DNA of 64,000 bases from JAKVBH01 sp049800955. Its GTDB lineage: Bacteria > Pseudomonadota > Alphaproteobacteria > Rhodobacterales > Rhodobacteraceae. Both the position numbers and the translations under genes were made by a program. Numbering within the stretch: position 1 is the stretch's first letter; each line of letters opens with the position of its first letter. The stretch spans positions 682,001 to 746,000 of the forward strand of contig NZ_JBNAGA010000001.1 in the NCBI RefSeq assembly GCF_049800955.1, in the 5' to 3' direction. Shown piece by piece: positions 17,292-25,985 of this stretch. The notes under the pieces were generated by a model that made no database searches, was not told the DNA's origin, and was given only the letters and a program-made list of their open reading frames with translations.

Positions 17292-17306
17292 GATAGCTCC
17301 ACTATC
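17292..17306. promoter_or_regulatory. Palindrome GATAG-N5-CTATC spanning the LysR ribosome-binding site
   Basis: GATAG (17292-17296) and CTATC (17302-17306) are perfect inverted arms. On the minus strand the five-base loop contains GGAG, the Shine-Dalgarno of the LysR gene, directly before its ATG. It could be a LysR operator or an RNA hairpin that exposes or hides the RBS. Confidence 0.45.
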
Positions 17307-17391
17307 GTTTTTGAATTATTCCTGAGTATCTGATTTCGCCGCATCAGGCTATGGTTGGATCAACACGAACCAGACACGACAGGAGGCTCAC

Positions 17392-18009
17392 ATGACGATT
17401 GCGCAACCCAAAGAGGCGTCAGGCGCACGACCCCCCGAACCCACCGGAGACGCCTCGTCGAAAGGCGAACTGGTGCATGTTTTGAAAGGGTTTGACGTCA
17501 GAACCTACGCCAAGGCTTCTGAAATTCCTTTCGAGCCCGCCAACGCCGCCCTGCTGGATTACGTGCATGGGCAGCAAAAGGTGCTTCTGGAGGTGGCGGG
17601 TCTGAAGGTCGATGCCGCCGCGCATGTGCGTACCTTTTGGAGCCATATCGACGAATACCTCGCACCCAAGGGCAGCTTTTATCTCGCGTGGTCGCCAGAG
17701 GGGAAGATCATGGGCACGGGCGCGATGCGGCAGGTCGATGACAAGACGGGCGAAATGAAACATCTCTACGTCCACCCGGATGCGCGCGGTGCCGGTTTGG
17801 GCCGCTGGCTGGTCGAGCGTCGGATGCAGGATGCGAAGGCCCAGGGCCTGACAACGCTTGTTGCAGATACGCTGCGCGGCAATGTCGCCATGCCCAGGCT
17901 CTATGCCAGCCTCGGTTTTGAGGAGGTCAGTCCCGGCGCAGAATCCCGCTCTGTGGGCGTGATGCCGGAATTGATAGACCACCTGCGCTTTTTCCGTCGC
18001 AAGCTCTGA
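17392..18009 (+). CDS. GNAT-family N-acetyltransferase
   Basis: A 205-aa protein with a disordered Pro/Ala-rich N-terminal extension of about 25 residues, then a GNAT domain from about residue 60. The acetyl-CoA-binding motif A is seen as LYVHPDARGAGLGRWLVERRM. The substrate is unknown. It is preceded by ACAGGAGGCTCAC, a good Shine-Dalgarno, and divergently paired with a LysR regulator. The M19-like gene starts 39 bp downstream on the same strand, so the two are probably co-transcribed. Confidence 0.9.
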   Translation: MTIAQPKEASGARPPEPTGDASSKGELVHVLKGFDVRTYAKASEIPFEPANAALLDYVHGQQKVLLEVAGLKVDAAAHVRTFWSHIDEYLAPKGSFYLAWSPEGKIMGTGAMRQVDDKTGEMKHLYVHPDARGAGLGRWLVERRMQDAKAQGLTTLVADTLRGNVAMPRLYASLGFEEVSPGAESRSVGVMPELIDHLRFFRRKL

Positions 18010-18048
18010 GCCATTGCAACCGGGCTGAGGCCGTCCTAGCGTCTCCCC

Positions 18049-19050
18049 ATGACGACATCCTTGCCCGCCCCGCTCATCGACAACCTGCAATATTGCAACT
18101 TTTCCGAGAAGATTTTTCGGGAATTGCGGGCAGGCGGCGTCGATGCGATCCACGTCACCATCGCCTATCACGAGAGCTTCCGGGAGATGGTTCTCAATCT
18201 GGAGCAGTGGAACCGGTGGTTCGAACGCTTTCCCGATCTTCTGCTGCGTGGGACGCAGGCCTCAGACGTGAGGCGCGCACAGGAAAGCGGACGCACGGCA
18301 GTGTTCTTCGGGTTTCAAAACCCCAGCCCTATCGAGGATGACATTGGGTTGATCGAAATCGTACACCAGCTTGGTGTGCGCTTCATGCAACTGACCTACA
18401 ACAACCAGTCTCTATTGGCCTGCGGCGCCTATGAGGAGGAAGACAGCGGGCTCACGCGCTTCGGGCGGCAAGCCGTGGCAGAGATGAACAGGGTGGGGCT
18501 TGTGGTGGATATGTCCCATTCCGGGGAGCGCTCCACGCTGGAGGCGATCGATGCGTCCTCCCGGCCCATCGCCATCACCCATGCCAACCCCGATTGGTGG
18601 CATCCCGCGCTGCGCAATTTCTCGGACGAGGTTCTGCGCGCATTGACGGCGCGAGACGGGATGCTCGGCTTTTCGCTTTATCCGCATCACCTCAAGGATG
18701 GCTCGGATTGCACGCTTGAGAGCTACTGCGCGATGATTGCTGAGGCGGCCAACCGATATGGCGCGGAACACCTCGGGATTGGCTCAGACCTTTGCCAGGA
18801 TCAACCAGACAGCATTGTCGAATGGATGCGTGTCGGGCGGTGGTCAAAGAAGATCGACTACGGCGAAGGCAGCGCGGACAATCCCGGTTTCCCGCCGATG
18901 CCCGCGTGGTTCCGGGACAACCGCGATTGGGGCAATATCCGCGCAGGGCTCGCTCAGGTGGGTTTCTCTGACCTTGAAGTTGCGGGGCTCATGGGCGGCA
19001 ATTGGCTGAGGTTTTATGAGGAGAGTTTCGGACCTGCCCAGACAAGCTGA
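18049..19050 (+). CDS. Membrane dipeptidase (M19)-like protein with altered metal site
   Basis: A 333-aa protein of the M19 (renal dipeptidase) fold. The two histidines expected to bind the second zinc are present: H157 in VVDMSHS and H178 in ITHAN. The canonical N-terminal His-x-Asp is replaced by IDNLQYCNF (residues 10-18), and the bridging Glu position reads Gln (Q90 in FGFQNPSP). Genes of this subgroup occur near glycine betaine/dimethylglycine catabolism in pseudomonads (PA5396 type), so a substrate other than dipeptides is plausible. No signal peptide is visible despite the family name. Confidence 0.85.
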   Translation: MTTSLPAPLIDNLQYCNFSEKIFRELRAGGVDAIHVTIAYHESFREMVLNLEQWNRWFERFPDLLLRGTQASDVRRAQESGRTAVFFGFQNPSPIEDDIGLIEIVHQLGVRFMQLTYNNQSLLACGAYEEEDSGLTRFGRQAVAEMNRVGLVVDMSHSGERSTLEAIDASSRPIAITHANPDWWHPALRNFSDEVLRALTARDGMLGFSLYPHHLKDGSDCTLESYCAMIAEAANRYGAEHLGIGSDLCQDQPDSIVEWMRVGRWSKKIDYGEGSADNPGFPPMPAWFRDNRDWGNIRAGLAQVGFSDLEVAGLMGGNWLRFYEESFGPAQTS

Positions 19051-19308
19051 GCGCGTCTTGTGGCAGTTCATACCACGCGGCCCCATGGTTATATGGACGG
19101 CGCGTCCGGCTTTGGATTCTTTATCTATTCGCTGGGGCAGTGGCGGGTTCGACGCAGACGCGCTCATTTTGTGAGCCCCACCTCTCGCAGTTGCTCTTGT
19201 GTGTGCCGCTGCTCTCGCTATCGTTTCCCCCATGAGCGTGATTTTGACCAAAACCCCGATCCGCGGCCTGCGGGCTGATCCATGCAGGCTTGCCAGAGAA
19301 CCTGAGCA

Positions 19309-20811
19309 TTGAACCTTGTCATCGACGACAGCCAGCGGCGCGCCGTTCTCGATGGCGCTGAGCTTGAGCTGGGCGCGCGGGCGTTTGACGTCCTGGTCCA
19401 TCTGCATGCCCATGCCGACCGGACCGTGACCAAGCAGGAATTGCTGGATGCGGTCTGGGCGGGTCTCATGGTCGAGGAGGGCAACCTCACGGTCCAGATC
19501 GGCACGCTGCGCAAGGCGCTCGGGCGCGAGGCGATCAAGACCGTGCCGGGGGTGGGCTATCGTTTGACGCTGGGGGCGAGCGCGCCTGCCTTGCCGGTGG
19601 ATGCGCCGAGCTTGCCCGACAAACCCTCGCTCGCGGTTCTGCCGTTCACCAATCTTACGGGGCAGGCGGAGGCGGATTACCTCGTCGATGGGATGGTAAG
19701 CGAGATCATTTCGGCTCTGGGCCGGATCCAGAGCTTCTTCGTGATCTCCTCCACTTCGAGTTTCACCTACAAAGGCCGCTCGGTCGATCTCGCTCAGGTC
19801 GGGCGAGAATTGGGCGTGCGCTATATCCTCGAAGGCTCGATCCAGCAGGCCGGGCTGCGCCTGCGCATCTTTGCGCAACTGGTGGAGGCTGAAACCGGCC
19901 AGATGATCTGGCAAGAGCGCTTTGAAGGCACCACCGACGACATCTTCGATCTGCAGGACCGCGTGGCGGAGAGCACGGCTGCCGCGCTTGAGCCGAAACT
20001 CGTCTGGGCCGAGGCCGCGCGTATCCGCACAAAACCAACCGATAGCCTCGCCGCTTATGATCTGTATCTGCAGGGCTCGCGTTTGAACTATCTCTTGCCG
20101 AAGGTGGATAACCACAAGGAAACGATGCGTTTTTTGCGAGAGGCGCTTGAGCTCGATCCCAATTTCGTTCAGGCCAAGGCTGGGATTTGTGCGGCGCATA
20201 CCTGGGCGTTCGCCAGTCGGACATGGACTTTTGAACAGGCCGAGGCGGCAATTCCCCTCGCGCGTGATGTGCTTGGAAGCGGCACTGAAGATCCGCTCGC
20301 GCTTGCGCAGGCGGGTCACTATATGGCCTATATTGGCCGGGATCACGCCCTGGGGCTCACCTATCTCGAACAGGCCGCGCATCTGAACCCGAACTCAGCC
20401 ACAATCGGTCTATTGCTGGGGTGGGTCCATAACTACGAGGGCAATCCGGACGCGGCCCTGCGCTACCTTGAGCGCGCGATGCGTCTGAGCCCGCTGCATC
20501 CTCAGATTGCGGTGACGATCTGTGGCATTGGTCAAGCTGAATTGGAGCGGGGCAAGACAGAGCTTGCGATCACGCATTTCGAGCGCGCGCTTTCTGAGGC
20601 GCCTGACTTTCTGACAATTCATCTGGGGTTGCAGGGCGCCTACCATGTGGTGGGGCGCGCAGAGGAGTCCGCGCGGATTGCCGCAGTTTTTCGTGAACGC
20701 GTGCCCGATATGAGTGTCGATGTCTTCCAACGGACCCGCCCCCAGATTGCCGGGGTCTATTCGGCCTGCGTCATCGCGGGCCTGCGCGCCAATGGGTTTC
20801 CCGAGGAGTAG
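19309..20811 (+). CDS. Winged-helix (OmpR-type) regulator with TolB-like and TPR domains
   Basis: A 500-aa soluble protein. Residues 1-85 form an OmpR/CadC-type DNA-binding domain (ARAFDVLVHL, VSKQ-like VTKQELLDAVW, TVQIGTLRKALG, VPGVGYRL). Residues about 105-235 are the domain seen in adenylate-cyclase-like and FlgO-type regulators (LAVLPFTNLTG, YILEGSIQ, WQERFEG), and TPR repeats follow to about 470. It starts with TTG at 19309; an in-frame stop at 19303 rules out a longer form. No membrane segment is seen, so unlike CadC it is cytoplasmic. Targets are unknown; possibly its downstream neighbours. Confidence 0.85.
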   Translation: MNLVIDDSQRRAVLDGAELELGARAFDVLVHLHAHADRTVTKQELLDAVWAGLMVEEGNLTVQIGTLRKALGREAIKTVPGVGYRLTLGASAPALPVDAPSLPDKPSLAVLPFTNLTGQAEADYLVDGMVSEIISALGRIQSFFVISSTSSFTYKGRSVDLAQVGRELGVRYILEGSIQQAGLRLRIFAQLVEAETGQMIWQERFEGTTDDIFDLQDRVAESTAAALEPKLVWAEAARIRTKPTDSLAAYDLYLQGSRLNYLLPKVDNHKETMRFLREALELDPNFVQAKAGICAAHTWAFASRTWTFEQAEAAIPLARDVLGSGTEDPLALAQAGHYMAYIGRDHALGLTYLEQAAHLNPNSATIGLLLGWVHNYEGNPDAALRYLERAMRLSPLHPQIAVTICGIGQAELERGKTELAITHFERALSEAPDFLTIHLGLQGAYHVVGRAEESARIAAVFRERVPDMSVDVFQRTRPQIAGVYSACVIAGLRANGFPEE

Positions 20812-20814
20812 GCC

Positions 20815-21021
20815 TTAGCGCAGCAGACGGTCGACCCTGGCGCGTGCCTCGGCACGTATCGTCTGTGTACGCAGGGCTGTTTCGGCCGCTTCCTTGCGCG
20901 CGGCTGGTGATCTCCGGGGCAGAGCCCTCCCGCAGATACGCTGCGCGATCTCTGCGGCACGGACAGTAAACTTGGTGAGGCGCGTGGCATAGGCGCTGTT
21001 CTCGAAGCTGATAAAGGCCAT
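20815..21021 (-). CDS. 68-aa hypothetical protein, basic and helical
   Basis: A short Arg/Ala-rich protein starting MAFISFENSAYATRLTKF and ending RARVDRLLR. GGAGA lies 7 bases before the ATG at 21021. A longer in-frame reading back to 21198 is unlikely because it runs through repetitive promoter DNA. It is transcribed away from the 557-aa gene at 21197, with iteron-like repeats between them. Its 3' end abuts that of the winged-helix regulator. I do not recognise a family, and the existence of the gene is moderately supported. Confidence 0.5.
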   Translation of the reverse strand: MAFISFENSAYATRLTKFTVRAAEIAQRICGRALPRRSPAARKEAAETALRTQTIRAEARARVDRLLR

Positions 21022-21104
21022 TGGAATGTCTCCGCTTTGGTGTGTCATGTTCTGAGACCACCCTCCCACGGCCCGTGCCAAAGCGTCCTGCAACGGATCC
21101 AAAG

Positions 21105-21157
21105 CGGTCCAAAACGCGGCTAAATCGGTCCAAAAAACTCCGAAACAGGTCGCAAAA
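21105..21157. promoter_or_regulatory. Three direct repeats of GGTCC/GAAAA-type core at 21-bp spacing
   Basis: CGGTCCAAAA occurs at 21105-21114 and 21126-21135, and AGGTCGCAAAA at 21147-21157. The repeats are exactly 21 bp apart, two turns of the helix. Degenerate related cores (GATCCAAAG at 21096, GTCCTGCAA at 21085) precede them. The site lies between divergent genes and looks like a binding array for a cooperative regulator. Confidence 0.5.
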
Positions 21158-21196
21158 ATGCTTCTCAGAAGAACGGCTGGGTGGCAGGGTGACACC

Positions 21197-22870
21197 ATGC
21201 GAGATTTTCCTGATCAACCGCCCCAAACCGAATTGCGTCCCGCTTCCCGGGTCATGCGCCTGCATCAGATGGGGGCGATGTTTCCCACGCGGCTCAGCTT
21301 TCTGCGGGTGATCCTGCGCCAGCTTGCCAGCGAGGGCGCAGAGCTGACCCGGCCTGTTTGGGATATCGATGCCGAGGGATACGGCCACGCGGTCTATTCC
21401 ATTCCGTTGGGCGGGCATGTCTATTCACTGGTCGCCATCTCGACGCATCTGCCCGATCACCTGCGATCCGACCGCGTCATCGCGACGGCCTGGGACAGCA
21501 CGTATGTGCTCTATGACGGTGTGCCGGATGCGGGAGAAATCGCCCGGATCAAGGCCAATGCGCCCAGGCAGGAAGCCGGTCGGTTCAGCGAACGCGAGCT
21601 TGTGCTTTCCCGGGCGAACAAATCGGTTCGGCTGTGGTCCGAGATTGCCGAGATATTGCGCCGGGGACAGCAACCTGATCCTGCCCGTATCAACGAGGTG
21701 GGGTACCTGATGCGGACGACAGCCGTCTACGGCAATGGCAAGTTCGGCATCGCAGATCGTGCCTTGATCGCCGACCGCCCCGGGCTCGATGGGCCGTTTG
21801 CAGTGGAGATGCTGACGGTCTGGATGATCCGCGCCTTTACGCATGATCTCATCGAGCATGTGGGCGGGGCACCATTGGATCGCGACATCAAGCGCCATTT
21901 GGGCATCGGCAATGCCACCGGGCTTGGCATGGCACCTTTTCTCGTCTCCCATCCCGTCTTGCTCAACAATTGGATGATGGTGCGAGAGACGGCGCTGGCA
22001 CGTGTGCGCGCTCTTGAAACGCTGGCCCCGGAGGACATCGCGGCCATTCAGCGCCTCGTGTCCCGGGCGACGGGGCATCTGTCGGAATGGAACGTGCCGG
22101 ATCCCTTGGCGCAAGACGAGATTGCCATGCTGCGCCGTGAGTTTCCGGCGTTTGCCGCGCGGCATCTGTCGCCAGAGGCGTTGCAAGAGACCCGGGCTCT
22201 GGATCGTGCTATGCAGGCGGCCTCTGAGGCGCCCGCCGCGCTGGAAGAACTGGTCGTGGCTTTGCTTTTGGAGCCTTTTGGCGGGCTCGTCGATGGGCTG
22301 GCCTGCTGCATGGCGGACCCCCTTGGCCCGCTCGCGCCTCCCATCGAGACGACCGAGGCGTTGCGCGCTTCTATAGAGACCCATTGTGGCTGGGCTTTGG
22401 GGCGTGACTACACGAGCCCGGAGCAAGCAGGGCAATTCTGGTATGTTTCCGAGGAAAAGCTTGAGCCGCGATTGGGCCAGCGCTTCGAGGAGCCCGGTGC
22501 CGATCGGGAGAGCCCACTTGATGTAGCGCGCCGCATCGCGGCCCTGCATTGCGCTTTGCCCGAGGCGGACATGTCTGTGACAGCCTTCCTCACGGAATTC
22601 CCTGAGCACCTTATGGCCGTAGAGCGCGTGCAAGTTGCCGCGCATTACCCCTATGCGGAGATCCAGGACAATCTGATCGCCGCTGATACGCGCCCGATTG
22701 ACATGCTGCGCGCGAAACTGGCCATGTTTGGCGCTGCGAAGTTTGACCCGAAGTCAGATCTCTGGACCCGGATCACACTGGCGCAAGGAGCGCCGCTGCC
22801 AGATGAGCTGACGCCCGAACTAGTGGATCATTGGTGGTTGCCCACAGCGCCGCACGCCGTCTCGCCATGA
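21197..22870 (+). CDS. Uncharacterised 557-aa conserved-looking protein
   Basis: A 557-aa soluble protein that I do not recognise as a named enzyme family. It has an N-terminal alpha/beta-looking part (LHQMGAMFPTRLSFLR, RPVWDIDAEGYGHAVYSI), then RANKSVRLWSEIAEILRRG, GYLMRTTAVYGNGKFG, and a helical middle with NNWMMVRETALARVRAL. The C-terminal half has FWYVSEEKLEPRLGQRFEEPG. There is no signal peptide or membrane segment. Start 21197 (MRDFPDQP) is chosen over 21158, which lies in repeats. Its stop overlaps the DUF3726 gene in ATGA, so the two proteins probably work together. Confidence 0.75.
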   Translation: MRDFPDQPPQTELRPASRVMRLHQMGAMFPTRLSFLRVILRQLASEGAELTRPVWDIDAEGYGHAVYSIPLGGHVYSLVAISTHLPDHLRSDRVIATAWDSTYVLYDGVPDAGEIARIKANAPRQEAGRFSERELVLSRANKSVRLWSEIAEILRRGQQPDPARINEVGYLMRTTAVYGNGKFGIADRALIADRPGLDGPFAVEMLTVWMIRAFTHDLIEHVGGAPLDRDIKRHLGIGNATGLGMAPFLVSHPVLLNNWMMVRETALARVRALETLAPEDIAAIQRLVSRATGHLSEWNVPDPLAQDEIAMLRREFPAFAARHLSPEALQETRALDRAMQAASEAPAALEELVVALLLEPFGGLVDGLACCMADPLGPLAPPIETTEALRASIETHCGWALGRDYTSPEQAGQFWYVSEEKLEPRLGQRFEEPGADRESPLDVARRIAALHCALPEADMSVTAFLTEFPEHLMAVERVQVAAHYPYAEIQDNLIAADTRPIDMLRAKLAMFGAAKFDPKSDLWTRITLAQGAPLPDELTPELVDHWWLPTAPHAVSP

Positions 22871-23247
22871 GCCATTCAGTCAATGAGATTGAAGCACTGG
22901 CCACGAAAGCGGCGCGTGGGGCAGGGGCTCCGCCCGCGCAAGCGGCAAAGTTCGGTCAGGCCGCCGTCCGGCATCTCGCTGCCAGCCGCGCTGAGGCGGC
23001 ACTGATTGATGCCTTGCAAGCCCTGCCCGGCGGGCCAATCCTGCAATTTGCGCTGAGACCGGATAGGGCGCACCCTTTGGGCCAAAGCTACGCGGAGGCG
23101 CAGGCGCGTGCAGCCATGCCCGCACGTCTGGCCCCGTCCAAAGCGTTGCTCGATGCGCTGGCGCCTCTGGCGCACAAGACCTACGTGCCCGCCAGTGAAG
23201 CATCACGCACCGCCGGAGCGGGCGCAGGCTTGACCGACAACGACTAG
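22867..23247 (+). CDS. DUF3726 protein
   Basis: A 126-aa protein beginning MSHSVNEIEALATKAARGAGAPP, which fits the DUF3726 family (a conserved N-terminal EIE-LA-KAARGAG pattern). It is Ala-rich and mostly helical. ATGA overlap with the 557-aa gene indicates coupled translation. Its 3' end overlaps that of truA by 4 bp, tail to tail. The family has no known function. Confidence 0.8.
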   Translation: MSHSVNEIEALATKAARGAGAPPAQAAKFGQAAVRHLAASRAEAALIDALQALPGGPILQFALRPDRAHPLGQSYAEAQARAAMPARLAPSKALLDALAPLAHKTYVPASEASRTAGAGAGLTDND

Positions 23248-24020
23248 GCTTCGCTCCCGAACACAGGCTCCGGATAGCGCACGCCCATGAGATAGAGCCC
23301 TTGGGGGGGACACACGGGCCCGCATGCCGCGCGGTCTTTCGCGTCAAGTGCCCGGCGCACATCCTCGGGCGCCCAGCTGCCCGCGCCCACGCGTTCTAGC
23401 GTGCCCACGATGGATCGCACTTGGTTGTGGAGAAAAGAGCGGGCCACAAGGCGAAACTGAAACTCAGTCCCAGCCTCTGTGGATATCTCTGATATCTCAA
23501 TTTTATCAATCGTTTTTACGGGAGACTTCGCCTGACAGATTGTCGAGCGGAAGGTCGTGAAATCGTGATGACCCACAAGATGCGCGGCCCCTTGCTGCAT
23601 CGCCGCCAGATCGAGCCGCTGTTTCACCTGCCAGACCTGACCCGCTTCCATGGTTGCTGGCGCACGGCGTGCCAGCAAGCGAAAGAGGTAGCGCCGCTCC
23701 AAAGCGGAGAAACGCGCGTGCCAGTCATCGCTGACCTGTGCGGCCTCTGTGATTGCCACGGGCGCGGGCTTGAGGTGGTGGTTGAGGGCCTCTTGCAAGC
23801 GGAACGGGTCCCAGGGTCTGGCCAGATCGCAATGGGCCACTTGCCCGCGCGCATGCACGCCCGCATCGGTCCGGCCTGCCGCGGCAATCGTATGCGCGCC
23901 GGGCTCCAGCCGGGCGAGTGCAGCCTCGATTGCGCCTTGCACCGAAGGCTGATCGGCCTGACGCTGCCACCCGGCAAATGGCGCGCCGTGATATTCGATT
24001 TTGAGGGCGTAACGCGGCAT
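23244..24020 (-). CDS. truA: tRNA pseudouridine(38-40) synthase TruA
   Basis: A 258-aa TruA of normal length. The catalytic Asp is in AAGRTDAGVHARGQ, with YLFRLLARRAP and FLHNQVRSIVGTLERVG further on. It isomerises uridines 38-40 in the tRNA anticodon arm. I start at 24020 (MPRYALKIEYHG); the open frame extends 10 residues further without support. It is convergent with the DUF3726 gene and divergent from ycjX. Confidence 0.96.
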   Translation of the reverse strand: MPRYALKIEYHGAPFAGWQRQADQPSVQGAIEAALARLEPGAHTIAAAGRTDAGVHARGQVAHCDLARPWDPFRLQEALNHHLKPAPVAITEAAQVSDDWHARFSALERRYLFRLLARRAPATMEAGQVWQVKQRLDLAAMQQGAAHLVGHHDFTTFRSTICQAKSPVKTIDKIEISEISTEAGTEFQFRLVARSFLHNQVRSIVGTLERVGAGSWAPEDVRRALDAKDRAACGPVCPPQGLYLMGVRYPEPVFGSEA

Positions 24021-24129
24021 AGCGGGGCCATAGCGCGGGGAAAGTTGCAAAACAATCCCCGCCGGTCTGCCTCTGGTATCCCCCGGCTCGCGTGCCTATC
24101 CTTTGAGGGCAAGTCTTGAGGGGATGTGA

Positions 24130-25542
24130 ATGGTCATCACGACACTTGCCGATACGCTGGTGCGCTCGGTGGAAAACGTCACAGATACGGTCAACGAGAC
24201 CCTGTTTGAGCCTGTGATCCGGCTGGGTGTCACAGGGCTGGCGCGGGCGGGCAAGACGGTTTTCATTACCTCGCTGGTGGCCAATCTGATGGATCGCGGA
24301 CGCATGCCGGGCTTGGTGGCCGCGCAGGAAGGACGCTTTGCCAGCGCGTTCTTGCAGCCCCAACCAGACAACACGATTCCGAGGTTTGACTTCGAAACCC
24401 ACCTCAACGCCCTGACCGCGCCCGAGCCGCATTGGCCGGACAGCACCCGCGCGGTCTCGGAACTGCGCCTGTCGCTGAAAGTGCAGCCAGCGGGGTTGCT
24501 GTCCGGGTTGCAGGGGCCGCGCGTCATTCATCTCGATATCGTGGACTATCCCGGCGAATGGCTCCTCGATCTCGCGCTTCTAGACAAGGATTACGTGCAG
24601 TGGTCCCGCGAGGTGTTGGAGCGGATTGAGGATCGCCCGGAAGCGACGGCATTTCTCCAGATGTTGTCCGGCACCGACGGGGCGTCGCGCCACGAAGAAA
24701 CGCGTGCGAAGCATCTGGCGAGCGCCTTCACGGCCTATCTGAAGGCGGCGCGCGGCGCAGGGTACTACGATTGTACGCCGGGCCGTTTCCTGTTGCCCGG
24801 TGATCTGGAGGGTGCGCCTGTCTTGACATTCGCGCCGCTGCCCGCCGGAGATGCGCCCCGCCGGAGCCTTGCGCGGGAGATGGCGCGGCGGTTTGAGGCC
24901 TACAAGGCGGAAGTGGTCAAACCCTTCTTTCGCGATCACTTTGCGCGGATTGACCGGCAGGTTGTCCTCGTGGATGCGCTGGGGGCCATTCACAAAGGGC
25001 CCAAGGCCGTTGAGGATATGCGCCGCGCCATGGCCGATATTCTGGGCGCTTTTCGTCCGGGGCGGAATGATTTCCTCACGCGGCTTTTGATGGGCAAACG
25101 CGTGGAGCGTATCCTGTTTGCCGCGACCAAAGCCGATCATTTGCACCATAGCCAGCATGACCGGCTGGCCGCAATCATGGCCGCGCTGACCCGCGAGGCG
25201 CGGGACCGGGCGCAATTCGCGGGCGCCACGACCGAGGCCATGGCCTTGGCAGCCCTGCGTGCCACAACGGAGCACAGCGGCACCCACGAGGGGCGCGTGC
25301 TCGACATGGTGCGTGGGAAATTGCTTGACACGGGGCGGCAGGCCGCCTTCTACCCTGGCGAATTGCCGGAAGACCCCAACGCCCTGCTTGCGCCCGCCCG
25401 CGATGGGGCCGAGGCCTGGCTCGATGGCGATTATCAGGTGATGAACTTCGCGCCTGCGCCGCTGACATTGCGCCCGGGTGAAGGCCCGCCGCATATCCGG
25501 CTCGACCGCGCTGCGCAATTCCTGATCGGAGATCGCCTATGA
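24130..25542 (+). CDS. ycjX: YcjX-family P-loop NTPase
   Basis: A 470-aa protein of the YcjX (DUF463) family. The P-loop is VTGLARAGKTVFITSL (residues about 34-49), followed by LDIVDYPGEWLLDL, the switch-II-like segment, and later RILFAATKADHLHHSQ (nucleotide base recognition). YcjX proteins are stress-linked GTP/ATP-binding proteins of uncertain role, usually paired with YcjF, as here. The next two genes overlap in ATGA junctions, forming ycjX-GNAT-ycjF. Confidence 0.92.
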   Translation: MVITTLADTLVRSVENVTDTVNETLFEPVIRLGVTGLARAGKTVFITSLVANLMDRGRMPGLVAAQEGRFASAFLQPQPDNTIPRFDFETHLNALTAPEPHWPDSTRAVSELRLSLKVQPAGLLSGLQGPRVIHLDIVDYPGEWLLDLALLDKDYVQWSREVLERIEDRPEATAFLQMLSGTDGASRHEETRAKHLASAFTAYLKAARGAGYYDCTPGRFLLPGDLEGAPVLTFAPLPAGDAPRRSLAREMARRFEAYKAEVVKPFFRDHFARIDRQVVLVDALGAIHKGPKAVEDMRRAMADILGAFRPGRNDFLTRLLMGKRVERILFAATKADHLHHSQHDRLAAIMAALTREARDRAQFAGATTEAMALAALRATTEHSGTHEGRVLDMVRGKLLDTGRQAAFYPGELPEDPNALLAPARDGAEAWLDGDYQVMNFAPAPLTLRPGEGPPHIRLDRAAQFLIGDRL

Positions 25543-25985
25543 GCTTGACCCTGCGAGACGCCAGATCGACCGATGCCGGCCGCGTTGGTGCCATCCTGTC
25601 GGCCTTTATCGATGAAACGGAATGGATGCCGCGCTTGCACAGCCGCGCCGAAGACATCAGCTTTGCAGGCTCCATGATCGAGCGCGGCTGGGTACGCGTG
25701 GCTGAAACGGCGGTTGGGCTCGCGGGCTTTATCGCGCGGGACGCAACGGAAGTGAATGCGCTCTACGTCGCGCCGGAGGGCCAGCGGCAGGGCACGGGCA
25801 CCGCGCTCCTGCAAGACGCCATGGATGCAAGCGAAACGCTGGAGTTGTGGACCTTTGTTCTCAACACGCCCGCGCGGCGCTTTTATGCCAAACACGGGTT
25901 TGCCGAGCTCTCGCGCGGCGATGGTTCGACCAATGAGGAAGGCTTGCCGGATATCCGTCTGCGCTGGCAAAGGAGTGTGTCATGA
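25539..25985 (+). CDS. GNAT-family N-acetyltransferase in the ycj operon
   Basis: A 148-aa single GNAT domain. LTLRDARSTDAGRVGAIL is the N-terminal strand-helix, VNALYVAPEGQRQGTGTALLQ is the acetyl-CoA loop, and FYAKHGFAELSRGDGSTNEEGLPDIR ends the fold. ATGA overlaps join it to ycjX upstream and ycjF downstream, so it is translated with them. The position between two genes that are adjacent in many bacteria hints that it modifies one of their products, but no substrate can be named. Confidence 0.9.
   Translation: MSLTLRDARSTDAGRVGAILSAFIDETEWMPRLHSRAEDISFAGSMIERGWVRVAETAVGLAGFIARDATEVNALYVAPEGQRQGTGTALLQDAMDASETLELWTFVLNTPARRFYAKHGFAELSRGDGSTNEEGLPDIRLRWQRSVS

Noticed and set aside
18844..20382. 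A 512-codon minus-strand open frame over the M19 and winged-helix genes
   Set aside because: Shadow of two well-supported plus-strand genes; it crosses their boundary and has no motif or Shine-Dalgarno.
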